From: Mycobacterium syngnathidarum
Lineage (GTDB): Bacteria; Actinomycetota; Actinomycetes; Mycobacteriales; Mycobacteriaceae
NCBI RefSeq assembly: GCF_001942625.1
Contig: NZ_MLCL01000062.1
Location: 248,001-312,000, forward strand
DNA length: 64,000 nt
Direction of reading: 5' to 3'
The notes beneath the pieces are model-generated. The model was given only the letters and a program-made list of their open reading frames with translations. It ran no database searches and had not been told where the DNA came from. Every line of letters begins with the position of its first letter. Position 1 is the stretch's first letter. The position numbers and the translations under genes are program-made. This document shows positions 20,333-28,725 of the stretch, in pieces.

Positions 20333-21613
20333 GTGACAACTTCGGTCAGACCCGGCGGAAGCTCGGCCAACGCTGCGCGGCGGGACGCATTCTCCGAACG
20401 CCTGCTCAAGGGTTCGGTTCGCAAGTCCTACGCGCCGGTGGTCGACATCGACTGGCAGGCGCCGATCGACCCGGACAAGTTCTTCCTGCCGCCAAGGATC
20501 GTGTCACTGTACGGAACGCCGTTGTGGGACAACATGTCCCGCGAGCAGCAGATCGATCTTTCGCGCGAGGAGCTGGCCAACACGCTCTCGGCGGGTATCT
20601 GGTTCGAGAACATCCTCAACCAGGCGCTGCTGCGCAAGATGATGCATCAGGACCCCACCTCGAACTCCACGCACTACGAGCTGACCGAACTCGGCGACGA
20701 GACCCGCCACATGGTGATGTTCGGCAAGGCCATCGACAAGATCGGCACCAAACCGGTTCGGCCGCGGCTGTACCAGCGCATGATCATCAACACGCTGCCG
20801 TTCTTCTTCCGCGGCTCGGTGCTGTGGGTGGCCGCACTCATCGGTGAGGAAATCTTCGACTCACTGCAGCGGCAGATGATGGACGACCCCGAATTGCAGC
20901 CGATGGTGCAACGCCTCATGCGCATTCACGTCACCGAGGAGGCCCGTCACATCCAGTTCGCCCGCGACGGTTTGCGCCAGCGCACCCCATCGATGCGCTG
21001 GTACAAGCGAGCCTGGGTGGCCAACCTCAACGGTGTCGGCGGGTACTTCTTCCGCTATCTGTTCACCAACAAGGTGCAGTACGCACGCGTCGGCCTGAAT
21101 GCGCGCGCCGCCCGCCGGGTGGCCCGGGCCAGCGCCCACCGTCGCGAGGTGCAGATCTCCGGATTCGCGCCGCTGGCGGCCTTCCTCGAAGAGGTCGGGC
21201 TGATGGGACGCATCGGACGCCGCATGTGGCGGCGCTCCGGGTTCCTCCCCGCCAAGGCACCGCAGGCACTGGCTACGTCAGCCGATTCGACCCCCGACTC
21301 CGAGGGGAGTGTGACCGAAGAGGTGTACGACGGGTTCGCCATCCTCGACATCGGTGACGGCGATCGCCGCGTGCATGTGCGGCTGGCCGGTCATCTGGAT
21401 CCGATCGACGGCAAGTACCACTGGCGGGGAACGATTCTCGATGCGCCGAGCACCGTGGCCGCAGGTCCGGTCCGGCTGACCATCGGCGCTCGCACCGTCG
21501 ACGGCCGCATCACCGAGCGCACATCGCAGGGCACGCACTCGGTCTCCGGGATCGGTGAACCGCCGTTCGAGCTGGACGGCGCCGAGGGCTCCGAGGTCAG
21601 CGCGGCCGGGTAG
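20333..21613 (+). CDS. AurF-like diiron oxygenase (N-oxygenase family)
   Basis: Non-haem diiron protein related to p-aminobenzoate N-oxygenase AurF. 426 residues; GTG start at 20333 with GAAGGGA upstream. Iron ligands occur as helices: ENILNQALLRKMMH, ELTELGDETRHMVMFGK (ExxxH-type), GEEIFDS and THVTEEARHIQF-like HVTEEARHIQFARDGL (ExxRH). The diiron domain covers ~45-270. The last ~110 residues (after SEGSVTEEVYDG) form a separate beta-rich DUF4873-like tail. Substrate unknown in mycobacteria. Strong independent promoter upstream. Overlaps the convergent MFS gene by 17 bp. Confidence 0.9.
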   Translation: MTTSVRPGGSSANAARRDAFSERLLKGSVRKSYAPVVDIDWQAPIDPDKFFLPPRIVSLYGTPLWDNMSREQQIDLSREELANTLSAGIWFENILNQALLRKMMHQDPTSNSTHYELTELGDETRHMVMFGKAIDKIGTKPVRPRLYQRMIINTLPFFFRGSVLWVAALIGEEIFDSLQRQMMDDPELQPMVQRLMRIHVTEEARHIQFARDGLRQRTPSMRWYKRAWVANLNGVGGYFFRYLFTNKVQYARVGLNARAARRVARASAHRREVQISGFAPLAAFLEEVGLMGRIGRRMWRRSGFLPAKAPQALATSADSTPDSEGSVTEEVYDGFAILDIGDGDRRVHVRLAGHLDPIDGKYHWRGTILDAPSTVAAGPVRLTIGARTVDGRITERTSQGTHSVSGIGEPPFELDGAEGSEVSAAG

Positions 21614-22772
21614 CGACGGAGCGGCCGAGCAATACGACCGCGAACACCGCCCCGGCGATCCCGGAGATCAGCAGCGGCAACTGGCCGGGCTGACCTGGAA
21701 CCACAGTCCATGCCAGCCCGGCCCATATTCCGGCGCCCAGCACGGCAAATCCGCTGAGCCCCTGGAACACTCCTTGCGCACTACCCTGCAGGTCGGAACC
21801 GACCAGTGAGGACACCCAGGCCTTGCCGACCCCATCGGTGCAACCCGTGAACAGTCCGTAGGACCCGATCAGCAGCCAGGCCAGCAGTGGATCGGTGGTC
21901 AGCCCCAACCCGGCGTAGCCGATTGCGAAGAACACCAGACCGATACCGAACACCGGCAGCCGCCCGATCCGGTCGGCCAGCAACCCGGCCGGGAAGCTGG
22001 AGACGGCGTAGACCGCGTTGTAGGTGACATAGGCCAGGATCACCTCGACCACCGAGAAGCCGATCTCGTTGAGCCGCAACAACAGCAACGCGTCAGGGAA
22101 GTTCACCAGACCGAACGCCACCAGCACGGCCGTCACGCGCCAGTACCGCCCGGGCAGGTCGCGTACCCGCGAGAACACCGGTTGACGCTGTTTGCGTGGC
22201 TGAGCCTTACGCCCCTCGGAAACCAGGAACACCAGAAGCACGCTGAGGACCGCGGGCACCACCGCCACCCACAACAGCGGTGCAATCTGGTGGTCTAGCA
22301 GTTCGTAGCCCGCCAAACCCAGAAGTGGACCGATCACGGCACCGAAAGTGTCCATGGCACGGTGGAATCCGAAGACGCGGCCGCGGGCAGCATCGTCGAC
22401 GTCGGCGACGAGCAGGGCGTCACGGGGCGCGCCGCGGATACCCTTGCCGAGCCGGTCCACCATGCGGCCGGCGAGCACGCCGGACCACGCACTGGCCGCT
22501 GCGACCATCACCTTGCCCAGGGCCGCCATGCCATAGCCCGTGGCGATCAGGGGCCGCTTGGTGAACCGGTCACCGAGCGGGCCTGCCGCCAGCTTGGTCA
22601 TCGCCGCTGCTCCTTCGGCAGCGCCCTCGACCGCGCCGACCACCGCCGGCGGGGCACCGAGCACTGTCGTCAGATAGATCGGCAGCAGCGGATAGAGAAG
22701 TTCGCTCGCGGTGTCCTGCAAGAAGGACACCGCCGACAGCACCCGGACGTTCGGGGTCAGCCAGGCGGGCAT
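21597..22772 (-). CDS. MFS transporter, 12 transmembrane helices
   Basis: Major facilitator superfamily efflux-type permease, 391 residues from ATG 22772 (MPAWLTPNVRVL). A longer in-frame extension would run through the divergent gene's start and operator and is rejected. The MFS loop 2-3 motif is seen as GPLGDRFTKRPLIATGYG, and the repeat in the second half as GLLADRIGRLPVFGIG. Twelve hydrophobic segments. Substrate unknown. Divergent from the LLM oxidoreductase; the KstR-like operator lies between them and may affect both. Confidence 0.9.
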   Translation of the reverse strand: MPAWLTPNVRVLSAVSFLQDTASELLYPLLPIYLTTVLGAPPAVVGAVEGAAEGAAAMTKLAAGPLGDRFTKRPLIATGYGMAALGKVMVAAASAWSGVLAGRMVDRLGKGIRGAPRDALLVADVDDAARGRVFGFHRAMDTFGAVIGPLLGLAGYELLDHQIAPLLWVAVVPAVLSVLLVFLVSEGRKAQPRKQRQPVFSRVRDLPGRYWRVTAVLVAFGLVNFPDALLLLRLNEIGFSVVEVILAYVTYNAVYAVSSFPAGLLADRIGRLPVFGIGLVFFAIGYAGLGLTTDPLLAWLLIGSYGLFTGCTDGVGKAWVSSLVGSDLQGSAQGVFQGLSGFAVLGAGIWAGLAWTVVPGQPGQLPLLISGIAGAVFAVVLLGRSVATRPR

Positions 22773-22807
22773 GCGGTCATCATGCCCGCCCGATCGGCCC
22801 CGCAGAA

Positions 22808-22823
22808 CTAGAACACGTTCTAG
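22808..22823. promoter_or_regulatory. KstR-type operator (perfect palindrome) before the LLM oxidoreductase
   Basis: CTAGAACACGTTCTAG is a perfect 7+2+7 inverted repeat; the flanking A/T also pair. It contains TAGAACACGTTCTA, an exact fit to TnnAACnnGTTnnA, the consensus published for the TetR regulator KstR of cholesterol catabolism. It lies 11 bp before the ATG at 22834, a position that would block transcription or initiation. Regulator assignment is by motif only. Confidence 0.75.
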
Positions 22824-22833
22824 TGTGTACGGC

Positions 22834-23697
22834 ATGCGGTTCACCTACGCCGAAGCCATGACCGATCCCACCTACTACATTCCGCTGGCCCAGGCGGCCG
22901 AGGCGGCCGGCTATCACGCCATGACAATCGCCGACAGCGTTGCCTACCCCTTCGAATCCGATTCGAAGTACCCGTACACCCCTGACGGCAACCGGGAGTT
23001 CCTGGACGGCAAGCCATTCGTCGAGGCCTTCGTGTTGGCCTCGGCCCTGTGTGCGGCCACCACCACGCTCAAGTTCAACTTCTTCGTCCTCAAGCTGCCG
23101 ATCCGACCGCCGGCCCTGGTTGCCAAGCAGGTCGGGTCGCTCAATGCCCTGTTCGACAACCGGCTGGGCCTCGGTGTGGGCACCAGCCCGTGGCCCGAGG
23201 ACTACGAGTTGATGGGGGTGCCGTTCGCGCGACGCGGCAAGCGCATGGACGAGTGCATCGACATCATCCGCGGCCTGACCTCCGGTGACTACTTCGAGTA
23301 CCACGGCGAGTTCTACGACATCCCCAAGACCAAGATGACCCCGGCACCGTCGGAGCCGGTGTCGATCCTGGTCGGCGGGCACGCCGAGGCCGCCCTGCGC
23401 CGCGCGGCCCGCAACGACGGCTGGATGCACGGCGGCGGGACCGACGACCTCGACGAGCTGTTGAAGCGGCTCAACCAGATTCGTGAGGACGAAGGTCGCA
23501 CCGGGCCGTTTGAGGTCCACGTCATCTCGGCCGACGCGTACACGCCCGACGGCATCAAGCGGCTCGAGGACAAAGGTGTCACCGATGTGATCGTCGGCTT
23601 CCGCCTGCCCTACATCAAGGGTGACGACCCCGAGCCGCTGGACCGCAAGATCCGGCACCTGGAGAAATTCGCCGAGAACGTCATCGCCAGGGTCTAG
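22834..23697 (+). CDS. LLM class (F420-dependent type) oxidoreductase, Rv0953c-like
   Basis: Luciferase-like TIM-barrel oxidoreductase, probably using F420 or FMN. 287 residues. N-terminal MRFTYAEAMTDPTYYIPLAQAAEAAGYHAMTIADS, then LKFNFFVLKLPIRPPALVAKQVGSLNALFDNRLGLGVGTS, the conserved barrel core with the G-x-G-x-S phosphate loop, and ILVGGHAEAALRRAARNDGWM near the C terminus. ATG at 22834. In M. tuberculosis the equivalent is Rv0953c next to sucD; here it has moved away. The KstR-type operator suggests sterol-linked induction. Confidence 0.92.
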   Translation: MRFTYAEAMTDPTYYIPLAQAAEAAGYHAMTIADSVAYPFESDSKYPYTPDGNREFLDGKPFVEAFVLASALCAATTTLKFNFFVLKLPIRPPALVAKQVGSLNALFDNRLGLGVGTSPWPEDYELMGVPFARRGKRMDECIDIIRGLTSGDYFEYHGEFYDIPKTKMTPAPSEPVSILVGGHAEAALRRAARNDGWMHGGGTDDLDELLKRLNQIREDEGRTGPFEVHVISADAYTPDGIKRLEDKGVTDVIVGFRLPYIKGDDPEPLDRKIRHLEKFAENVIARV

Positions 23698-23728
23698 CGG
23701 GTTTTCTTTGCGCCGGATGTTGCGCGGT

Positions 23729-23780
23729 TTTCCACACCCGGATCGCGCTGAGTGCCCGCTCAGCAGCCCACGTGTGGAAA
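23729..23780 (+). terminator. Nested inverted repeat after the LLM oxidoreductase, probable terminator
   Basis: TTTCCACAC (23729-23737) pairs with GTGTGGAAA (23772-23780), and inside it GCTGAG (23747-23752) pairs with CTCAGC (23759-23764). The element starts 32 bp after the stop of the LLM gene. The 202-bp interval up to the next MFS gene otherwise shows nothing. Confidence 0.45.
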
Positions 23781-23899
23781 GCGGTGGGCACCGAACCATG
23801 AATTTGAGGGAACACTCGCCGCGCCGTTAGCGTTGCACCCGCCGTTCTCGCCAACGCTGTCCGAGAGCTCCAATCCGTACCCCCTCGGAAAGCCTGAGA

Positions 23900-25135
23900 A
23901 TGACGACATCCCTCGAACGTCCGACCCCAACGGATGGCCCGCCGCCGCGCGCCGTTGTCGCACCTGATCCCACGGTGCGCATGCTCGCGGTGTTCGCCCT
24001 GGCCCTCGGCGGCTTCGGCATCGGCACCACCGAGTTCGTCGCGATGGGATTGCTGCCCGATATCGCAGCGGGTTTCGGCATCAGCGAGCCCACCGCCGGT
24101 CATGTCATCTCCGCGTATGCGCTGGGCGTGGTGGCCGGGGCGCCGGTCATCGCCGCGCTGACCGCCCGCTGGCCGCGCAAGGCCCTGCTGCTCACCCTGA
24201 TGACGGTTTTCACCCTCGGCAACCTGGCCAGCATGCTGGCGCCGTCCTACCCGACCCTGGTGATCGCCCGGTTCGTCGCGGGTCTGCCGCACGGCGCGTT
24301 CTTCGGGATCGCCGCGTTGGCCGCCGCCCATCTGATGGGCCCACAGAACCGGGCCAAGGCCGCGGCGTACGTGCTGTGCGGGCTCACCATCGCGACCGTC
24401 CTGGGTGTGCCGCTGGCCTCCTGGCTGGGCCAAGCCCTCGGTTGGCGCAGCGCGTTCGGCCTCGTGGTCGGCGTCGGCCTGGTCACGTTGGCGGCTCAGT
24501 GGCGGTGGCTGCCCAAGCATCTGCGGTCCATGCACGTCACCAGTCCGCTCACCGAACTCGGTGCGCTGCGCCGGCCTCAGGTGTGGCTGGCGGTGCTGGT
24601 GGGCATGATCGGCTTCGGCGGCATGTTCGCGGTGTACACCTACATCAGCACCACGATGACCGACGTGACCGGCCTGCCCCGCGCGATGGTTCCCGTAGCG
24701 CTGATGGTGTTCGGCCTCGGCATGGTTGTCGGCAACCTGATCGGTGGCCGGCTGGCCGACACCTCGGTGACCCGCGCGCTGTACCTGTCCCTGGGTTCCC
24801 TGGCGGTGCTGCTGGCAGCGTTCTCGCTGGGGTCTCACAGCCCCTGGACCGCGCTGCCGCTGCTGTTCGGGGTCGGTGTGGCCGGCTCCGCCGTCGGTCC
24901 GGCGCTGCAGACCCGGTTGATGGACGTCGCCCACGATGCCCAGACGCTGGCCGCCGCGCTCAACCACTCCGCACTCAACATCGGTAACGCCACCGGCGCC
25001 TGGGTGGGCGGCCTGGTGATCGCGGCCGGCCTCGGCTACACCGCTCCTGCCGCCGCCGGTGCACTCCTGGCCGTCGGCGGGCTGTTGGTGTTCACCATGT
25101 CGGTGGCGTCAGAACGTCAGACCGCCATCCGGTGA
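23900..25135 (+). CDS. MFS transporter of the AraJ/Cmx drug-efflux type
   Basis: 12-helix drug/H+ antiporter-like permease, 411 residues. After a proline-rich cytoplasmic N-terminus the first helix contains LALGGFGIGTTEFVAMGLLPDIA, characteristic of the AraJ/Cmx/CmlR branch (chloramphenicol and sugar efflux). Motif A appears as AALTARWPRKALLLTLM, and motif C-like LGVPLASWLGQALGWRSAFG marks an antiporter. ATG 23900 follows weak purine-rich sequence. Overlaps the convergent DUF5709 gene by 27 bp. Drug specificity not inferable. Confidence 0.92.
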   Translation: MTTSLERPTPTDGPPPRAVVAPDPTVRMLAVFALALGGFGIGTTEFVAMGLLPDIAAGFGISEPTAGHVISAYALGVVAGAPVIAALTARWPRKALLLTLMTVFTLGNLASMLAPSYPTLVIARFVAGLPHGAFFGIAALAAAHLMGPQNRAKAAAYVLCGLTIATVLGVPLASWLGQALGWRSAFGLVVGVGLVTLAAQWRWLPKHLRSMHVTSPLTELGALRRPQVWLAVLVGMIGFGGMFAVYTYISTTMTDVTGLPRAMVPVALMVFGLGMVVGNLIGGRLADTSVTRALYLSLGSLAVLLAAFSLGSHSPWTALPLLFGVGVAGSAVGPALQTRLMDVAHDAQTLAAALNHSALNIGNATGAWVGGLVIAAGLGYTAPAAAGALLAVGGLLVFTMSVASERQTAIR

Positions 25136-25513
25136 CGACGGCGGGATGATGTGGACCGCGGCTTCCTCGGCGGAGGCCGCGCCACCGTCGATGCCGACGT
25201 CCGTCCCGAGCAACTCCGCCTCGTCGTCCACACCGAAGCCCGCGTCGGGCGCCACCAACCGCCCCGAACGCAGGTCCCCGACCTCGTCGTCGCCGGCTTG
25301 CTCGTCGGAATGGTCGGAATCATCGAGCTGCATCGCGGGGTCAGGTTCTTCCTCGGCCAACAGCTCGTCGAGGGTCTCGTGGTCCCGAGGCTCCCGCCAG
25401 CGATCCGGCGGCGAGTACCCCTCGTCGAGCAAGTCGTCGACACCCCGATCGATCAGGGTGTCCTCCTGAGTCAACTGGTCGTCGTCATCGACGCTGTACC
25501 CGTCAGTACTCAT
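25109..25513 (-). CDS. DUF5709 family acidic protein
   Basis: 134 residues, very acidic, without membrane segments. It has the actinobacterial DUF5709 pattern: an N-terminal DQLTQEDTLIDRGVDDLLDEGYSPPDRWREP, the LDELLAEEEPD stretch, then a RSGRLVAPDAGFGVDDEAELLGTDVGIDGGAASAEEAAVHI block. Function of the family is unknown. Single gene, convergent with the MFS gene. Confidence 0.85.
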   Translation of the reverse strand: MSTDGYSVDDDDQLTQEDTLIDRGVDDLLDEGYSPPDRWREPRDHETLDELLAEEEPDPAMQLDDSDHSDEQAGDDEVGDLRSGRLVAPDAGFGVDDEAELLGTDVGIDGGAASAEEAAVHIIPPSSPDGGLTF

Positions 25514-25647
25514 GGTTCAACGATGGCACAGATCCGTCACCGTGACCGCTGATGATTTCTCTGCCCGCCTGAGCCGACGTCTGGCCCGGGCACCGAGATG
25601 GGAAGAACCGCCTTGCCGCCGCTCATCTTGCGGCACCCCCAACCTGA

Positions 25648-25684
25648 GAAATTCCGCAATTTCAGCTGAAAATTCTGGAATTTT
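25648..25684. repeat. AT-rich near-perfect cruciform upstream of a secreted-protein gene
   Basis: Two ~18-nt arms with AAATTCC and AATTT blocks meet at a central CAGCTG with essentially no loop, differing by a few internal mismatches. The A/T content is far above the neighbourhood. It lies ~85 bp upstream of the secreted-protein start, within the 255-bp gap between DUF5709 and that gene. Confidence 0.55.
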
Positions 25685-25768
25685 CGAACCCTGTCGCCAA
25701 TTAAACGTAATAGGTGGCAACCGGAAGTAGTGGGACTTCCGGTGCGGCCTGCAACGGAGGGTTGGGAA

Positions 25769-26062
25769 ATGAAGTCATATACCATCGCCACATTAGCCGC
25801 AGGCGCGTTGGCCGCCGGCACTTACCTCGGGGGCGTCGCCGCTGCCGCCCCGACCGAGCAATCCGCTGAGCAAACCGTAAAGAGCCTTCAGACCAGCGGA
25901 TACCATGTGATCGTCAACCGCACGGGTGCCGCGCCACTGGCCAACTGCACCGTGCTCGGGGTACGCCAGGGGCAGACATACGCCACCGACGATTCCAGGG
26001 GCGGAAGTTCGATCAATACGACCGTAATTTCAAAGACGGCATATGTTGACGTCGCCTGCTGA
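25769..26062 (+). CDS. Small secreted mycobacterial protein, paralogue of the gene at 37625-37948
   Basis: 97 residues. ATG 25769 is preceded by GGAGG. Sec signal peptide MKSYTIATLAAGALAAGTY, cleavage probably after GVAAAAP. The mature part shares the pattern SL-x2-SGY-x-VIV, C-TV-x2-VRQGQ, TT-x3-K-AYVDV-x-C with the other paralogue. Two conserved cysteines (ANCTV and DVAC at the end) likely pair. Function unknown. Followed by strongly structured inverted repeats. Confidence 0.85.
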   Translation: MKSYTIATLAAGALAAGTYLGGVAAAAPTEQSAEQTVKSLQTSGYHVIVNRTGAAPLANCTVLGVRQGQTYATDDSRGGSSINTTVISKTAYVDVAC

Positions 26063-26081
26063 GTGAGGAATAAAACAGGCA

Positions 26082-26168
26082 GTGCAATTGTTTGAGCCAC
26101 CAAACCGAATCTAGCGGTTTGGCGCAATTGCACGTCCGCAATCGGCCGCACAATTGTGCGGCCGATTG
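26082..26168 (+). terminator. Tandem nested hairpins, including a 30-bp perfect palindrome
   Basis: First element: GTGCAATTG (26082-26090) pairs with CAATTGCAC (26125-26133), and inside it CCAAACCG (26100-26107) pairs with CGGTTTGG (26115-26122). Second element: 26139-26168 is a perfect 30-bp palindrome centred on CAATTG and followed by TTGTTGTTG. Position after the secreted-protein stop suggests a double terminator. The recurring CAATTG centres make a repeat-element origin possible. Confidence 0.65.
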
Positions 26169-26241
26169 TTGTTGCGGCTGGAGTCGCGGAGCGTTTCTGC
26201 CTCGGCGTCACTTGTCGGTCGGTCGGCGTACCGTACCGAAC

Positions 26242-26568
26242 ATGAGTTCGATATTGGTATCCGAGAGGGATCTCGAGCGGACGATCGTGGGTGAAGCCCT
26301 CGATCACCTCAACGCCGCCTGCAAAGAAATAGACGCGCTGTCGGTGCACGCCCTCACGCGCTCGGAGCTCCACGAGGTTTTGAGCCGGCTCGACGCCGGT
26401 GAGAAACGGTTGGCGACTGCGCAACAACGGCTGCTCGGCCGGATGGTGGCCACCGAGACCGCATCACCGCCGCGGTTTGATCCGGCCGCTGTCCTGGCCC
26501 GAAGGCTTCGGATCTCGCCTGCCGAAGCGCGACAACGAATCGCGGCGGCTGGGCACGCGTCCGACTGA
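26242..26568 (+). pseudogene. Truncated DUF222 (13E12-repeat family) N-terminal fragment
   Basis: 108 residues, ATG 26242. The sequence SSILVSERDLERTIV...ALDHLNAACKEIDALSVHALTRSELHEVLSRLD and the later LARRLRISPAEARQRIAAAG match the start of DUF222/HNH-endonuclease 13E12 proteins. The frame stops right after the RISPAEAR motif, where an intact member continues for 250 or more residues. No continuation was found in other frames before the acyl-CoA dehydrogenase starts 51 bp later. It may be a decayed mobile-type gene, or less likely an expressed short helical protein. Confidence 0.6.
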
Positions 26569-26619
26569 GGGCATGGCCGCAACGTTCGGCCGGCGGCGCA
26601 GCGGGGTACCCCCTCCGCT

Positions 26620-28014
26620 GTGGCATTCGACATCACGCCCACAGCGGCACAACATGAGCTGGCCCGAAGGGCACACGAGTTCGCCGAGCAGGTCATCCGG
26701 CCGGTCGCCGCCGAGTATGACCAGCGCCAGGAGTTCCCCTGGCCGGTGCTCGAAGAGGCGGCGGCCCAGGGCTTCTACAGTCCGCTGTTCTATCGCGACC
26801 TGATCGGTGACCCCACGGGCTTGTCTCTGCCGATGTTCATGGAGGAGCTGTTCTGGGGCTGTGCCGGTATCGGCTTGGCCATCGTCATGCCGGCATTGGC
26901 GCTGTCGGCGATCGGCCAGGCCGCCTCACCAGAACAGATGCTGCAGTGGGCACCCGAGTGTTTCGGCACCCCGGGCGACCTCAAATTGGCGGCCCTGGCG
27001 ATCTCCGAACCCGAGGGCGGCAGCGACGTACGGAACCTTCGCACGTATGCCACCCGGAGCGGGCCGGCGCCAGATGCGGACTGGATCATCGACGGCCACA
27101 AGATGTGGATCGGCAACGGCGGCATCGCCAATGTGCACGTGGTCAACGCGGTCGTCGACAAAGACCTCGGCCACAAGGGACAAGCCCTGTTCGTGGTGGA
27201 GGGCGGCACTCCGGGCCTGGAAATGGTGCGGAAACTCGACAAGCTCGGCTGCCGTGCCTCGCACACCGCCGAGCTCAAGTTCAACGGCGTCCGGGTACCG
27301 GCCGGCAATCTGCTCGGCGGCCAGGAGAAGCTTGAGTACAAGCTGGCGCGGGCACGTGAAGCCGTTGAGGGCGAGCAGCATTCGGGCTCTGCCACCCTGG
27401 GCACCTTTGAACAGACCCGGCCGATGGTCGCCGCACAGGCACTCGGAATTGCCAGGGCCGCACTGGAATACGCCACCGAGTACGCGAACCGCCGCGTCGC
27501 GTTCGGCAGCCCGATCATCGACAACCAGGGCGTGGCGTTTCCGCTCGCCGACCTGGCCACCCAGATCGACGCCGCCCGGCTGCTCACCTGGAGAGCCTCG
27601 TGGATGGCCGCCAGCGGCGTTCCGTTCGAGCGTGGCGAGGGTTCGATGTCGAAGCTGGCCGCCAGTGAGGTTGCGGTCAGAACCACCGAGCGGGCCATCC
27701 AGACGATGGGCGGCTGGGGTTACATAACCGACCACCCCGTCGAGAAGTGGTACCGGGACGCCAAGCTGTACACGATCTTTGAGGGCACCAGCGAGATCCA
27801 GCGGATCGTCATCGCGCACGCGCTCGGCGCCGCTGACGGAAAGCCTCCGCTACACGTGGACCTGGAGCCATCCGGTGGGCCGTTGAACCGGTGGTTCGGT
27901 CGCGGCACCCCACTGCGCACCCGTGCGGCCAACACGGCACTGTCCGCCAAGGACCGGGTGCCCGATCCGGTCATGCGACTGGCGATGAAGGTGCTACGAC
28001 CGCCCCACAAGTGA
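26620..28014 (+). CDS. Acyl-CoA dehydrogenase
   Basis: FAD-dependent alpha,beta-desaturation of an acyl-CoA. 464 residues; GTG start at 26620. Signatures: LAISEPEGGSDVRNLRTYA (FAD/substrate contact), QALGIARAALEYATEYANRRVAFGSPI, MGGWGYITDHPVEKWYRDAKLYTIFEGTSEIQRIV with the catalytic Glu in FEGTSE (~residue 390). The ~65-residue C-terminal extension ends RLAMKVLRPPHK. Followed 24 bp later by a VOC-fold gene, likely the same transcript. Chain-length preference unknown. Confidence 0.95.
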   Translation: MAFDITPTAAQHELARRAHEFAEQVIRPVAAEYDQRQEFPWPVLEEAAAQGFYSPLFYRDLIGDPTGLSLPMFMEELFWGCAGIGLAIVMPALALSAIGQAASPEQMLQWAPECFGTPGDLKLAALAISEPEGGSDVRNLRTYATRSGPAPDADWIIDGHKMWIGNGGIANVHVVNAVVDKDLGHKGQALFVVEGGTPGLEMVRKLDKLGCRASHTAELKFNGVRVPAGNLLGGQEKLEYKLARAREAVEGEQHSGSATLGTFEQTRPMVAAQALGIARAALEYATEYANRRVAFGSPIIDNQGVAFPLADLATQIDAARLLTWRASWMAASGVPFERGEGSMSKLAASEVAVRTTERAIQTMGGWGYITDHPVEKWYRDAKLYTIFEGTSEIQRIVIAHALGAADGKPPLHVDLEPSGGPLNRWFGRGTPLRTRAANTALSAKDRVPDPVMRLAMKVLRPPHK

Positions 28015-28038
28015 GCCGGCCAGCTAGATTCGACGTCC

Positions 28039-28677
28039 ATGACCGTCACCGTCGACGTGCTCGACGTCGCCGACCCACCGGACGCCTGGGCGCGAGCCGG
28101 GTTCAGTGTTGATCCCGACGCGGTCTGCCGGGTGGGCGGCGTTCGCATCCGGCTGGTCGGAAACGATCGCGGTACCGGCATCGTCGGGTGGTCATTGCGC
28201 GGTCTGCCACCGCAGGGATCGTTCGACGACGTCGACGGCGTCCCGACATTGCGGTCAACCACAGACATCGCAGATGCGGGCACACACCCGAATGGCGTCA
28301 GCGCAATCGACCACGTCGTGCTGTTGTCCCCCGACCTCGGCCGCACCGTCTCATCGCTGGGTGCCATCGGCGTGGAGCCGCGCCGGGAGCGGGACGCCGA
28401 ACTCGGTGGCCGGCCGATGCGCCAGGTCTTCTTCCGGCTCGGGGAGGTGATCCTCGAGGTGGTCGGATCGCCCGCGACCGCGTCTGACGGTCCGTCGAAG
28501 CTGTGGGGGATCACCTACGTCGTCGACGACGTCGACGCGACCGCCGCCTTCTTCGGCAAGCACACCGCCCCGATCAAGGACGCCGTCCAGCCGGGGCGGC
28601 GGATCACCACGGTCCGGAACAGGGACCTCGGAATGTCGGTCCGCACGGCCGTGATCTCGGCGACTCCCCGCCGTTGA
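28039..28677 (+). CDS. VOC (glyoxalase/dioxygenase fold) family protein
   Basis: 212 residues with two beta-alpha-beta-beta-beta modules: VTVDVLDVADPPDAWARAGFSVDP...CRVGGVRIRLVG and GVSAIDHVVLLSPDLGRTVSSLGAIGVEPRRERDAELGGRPMRQVFFRLGEVILEVVG. Candidate metal ligands are His in IDHVVL and Glu in ILEVVG, but a full set cannot be confirmed. Downstream of acyl-CoA dehydrogenase, possibly acting on a CoA-linked or small hydroxy acid substrate. Specific function unknown. Confidence 0.85.
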   Translation: MTVTVDVLDVADPPDAWARAGFSVDPDAVCRVGGVRIRLVGNDRGTGIVGWSLRGLPPQGSFDDVDGVPTLRSTTDIADAGTHPNGVSAIDHVVLLSPDLGRTVSSLGAIGVEPRRERDAELGGRPMRQVFFRLGEVILEVVGSPATASDGPSKLWGITYVVDDVDATAAFFGKHTAPIKDAVQPGRRITTVRNRDLGMSVRTAVISATPRR

Positions 28678-28725
28678 CGTGTGTCGGGGCGCAGACCAAC
28701 CGACTCCGTTGCCTATCCTCAGCGC

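Noticed and set aside
23681..24967. 428-residue Gln/Arg/His-rich frame antisense to the MFS gene
   Set aside because: Low-complexity shadow frame without a start signal; the MFS protein on + strand is convincing.
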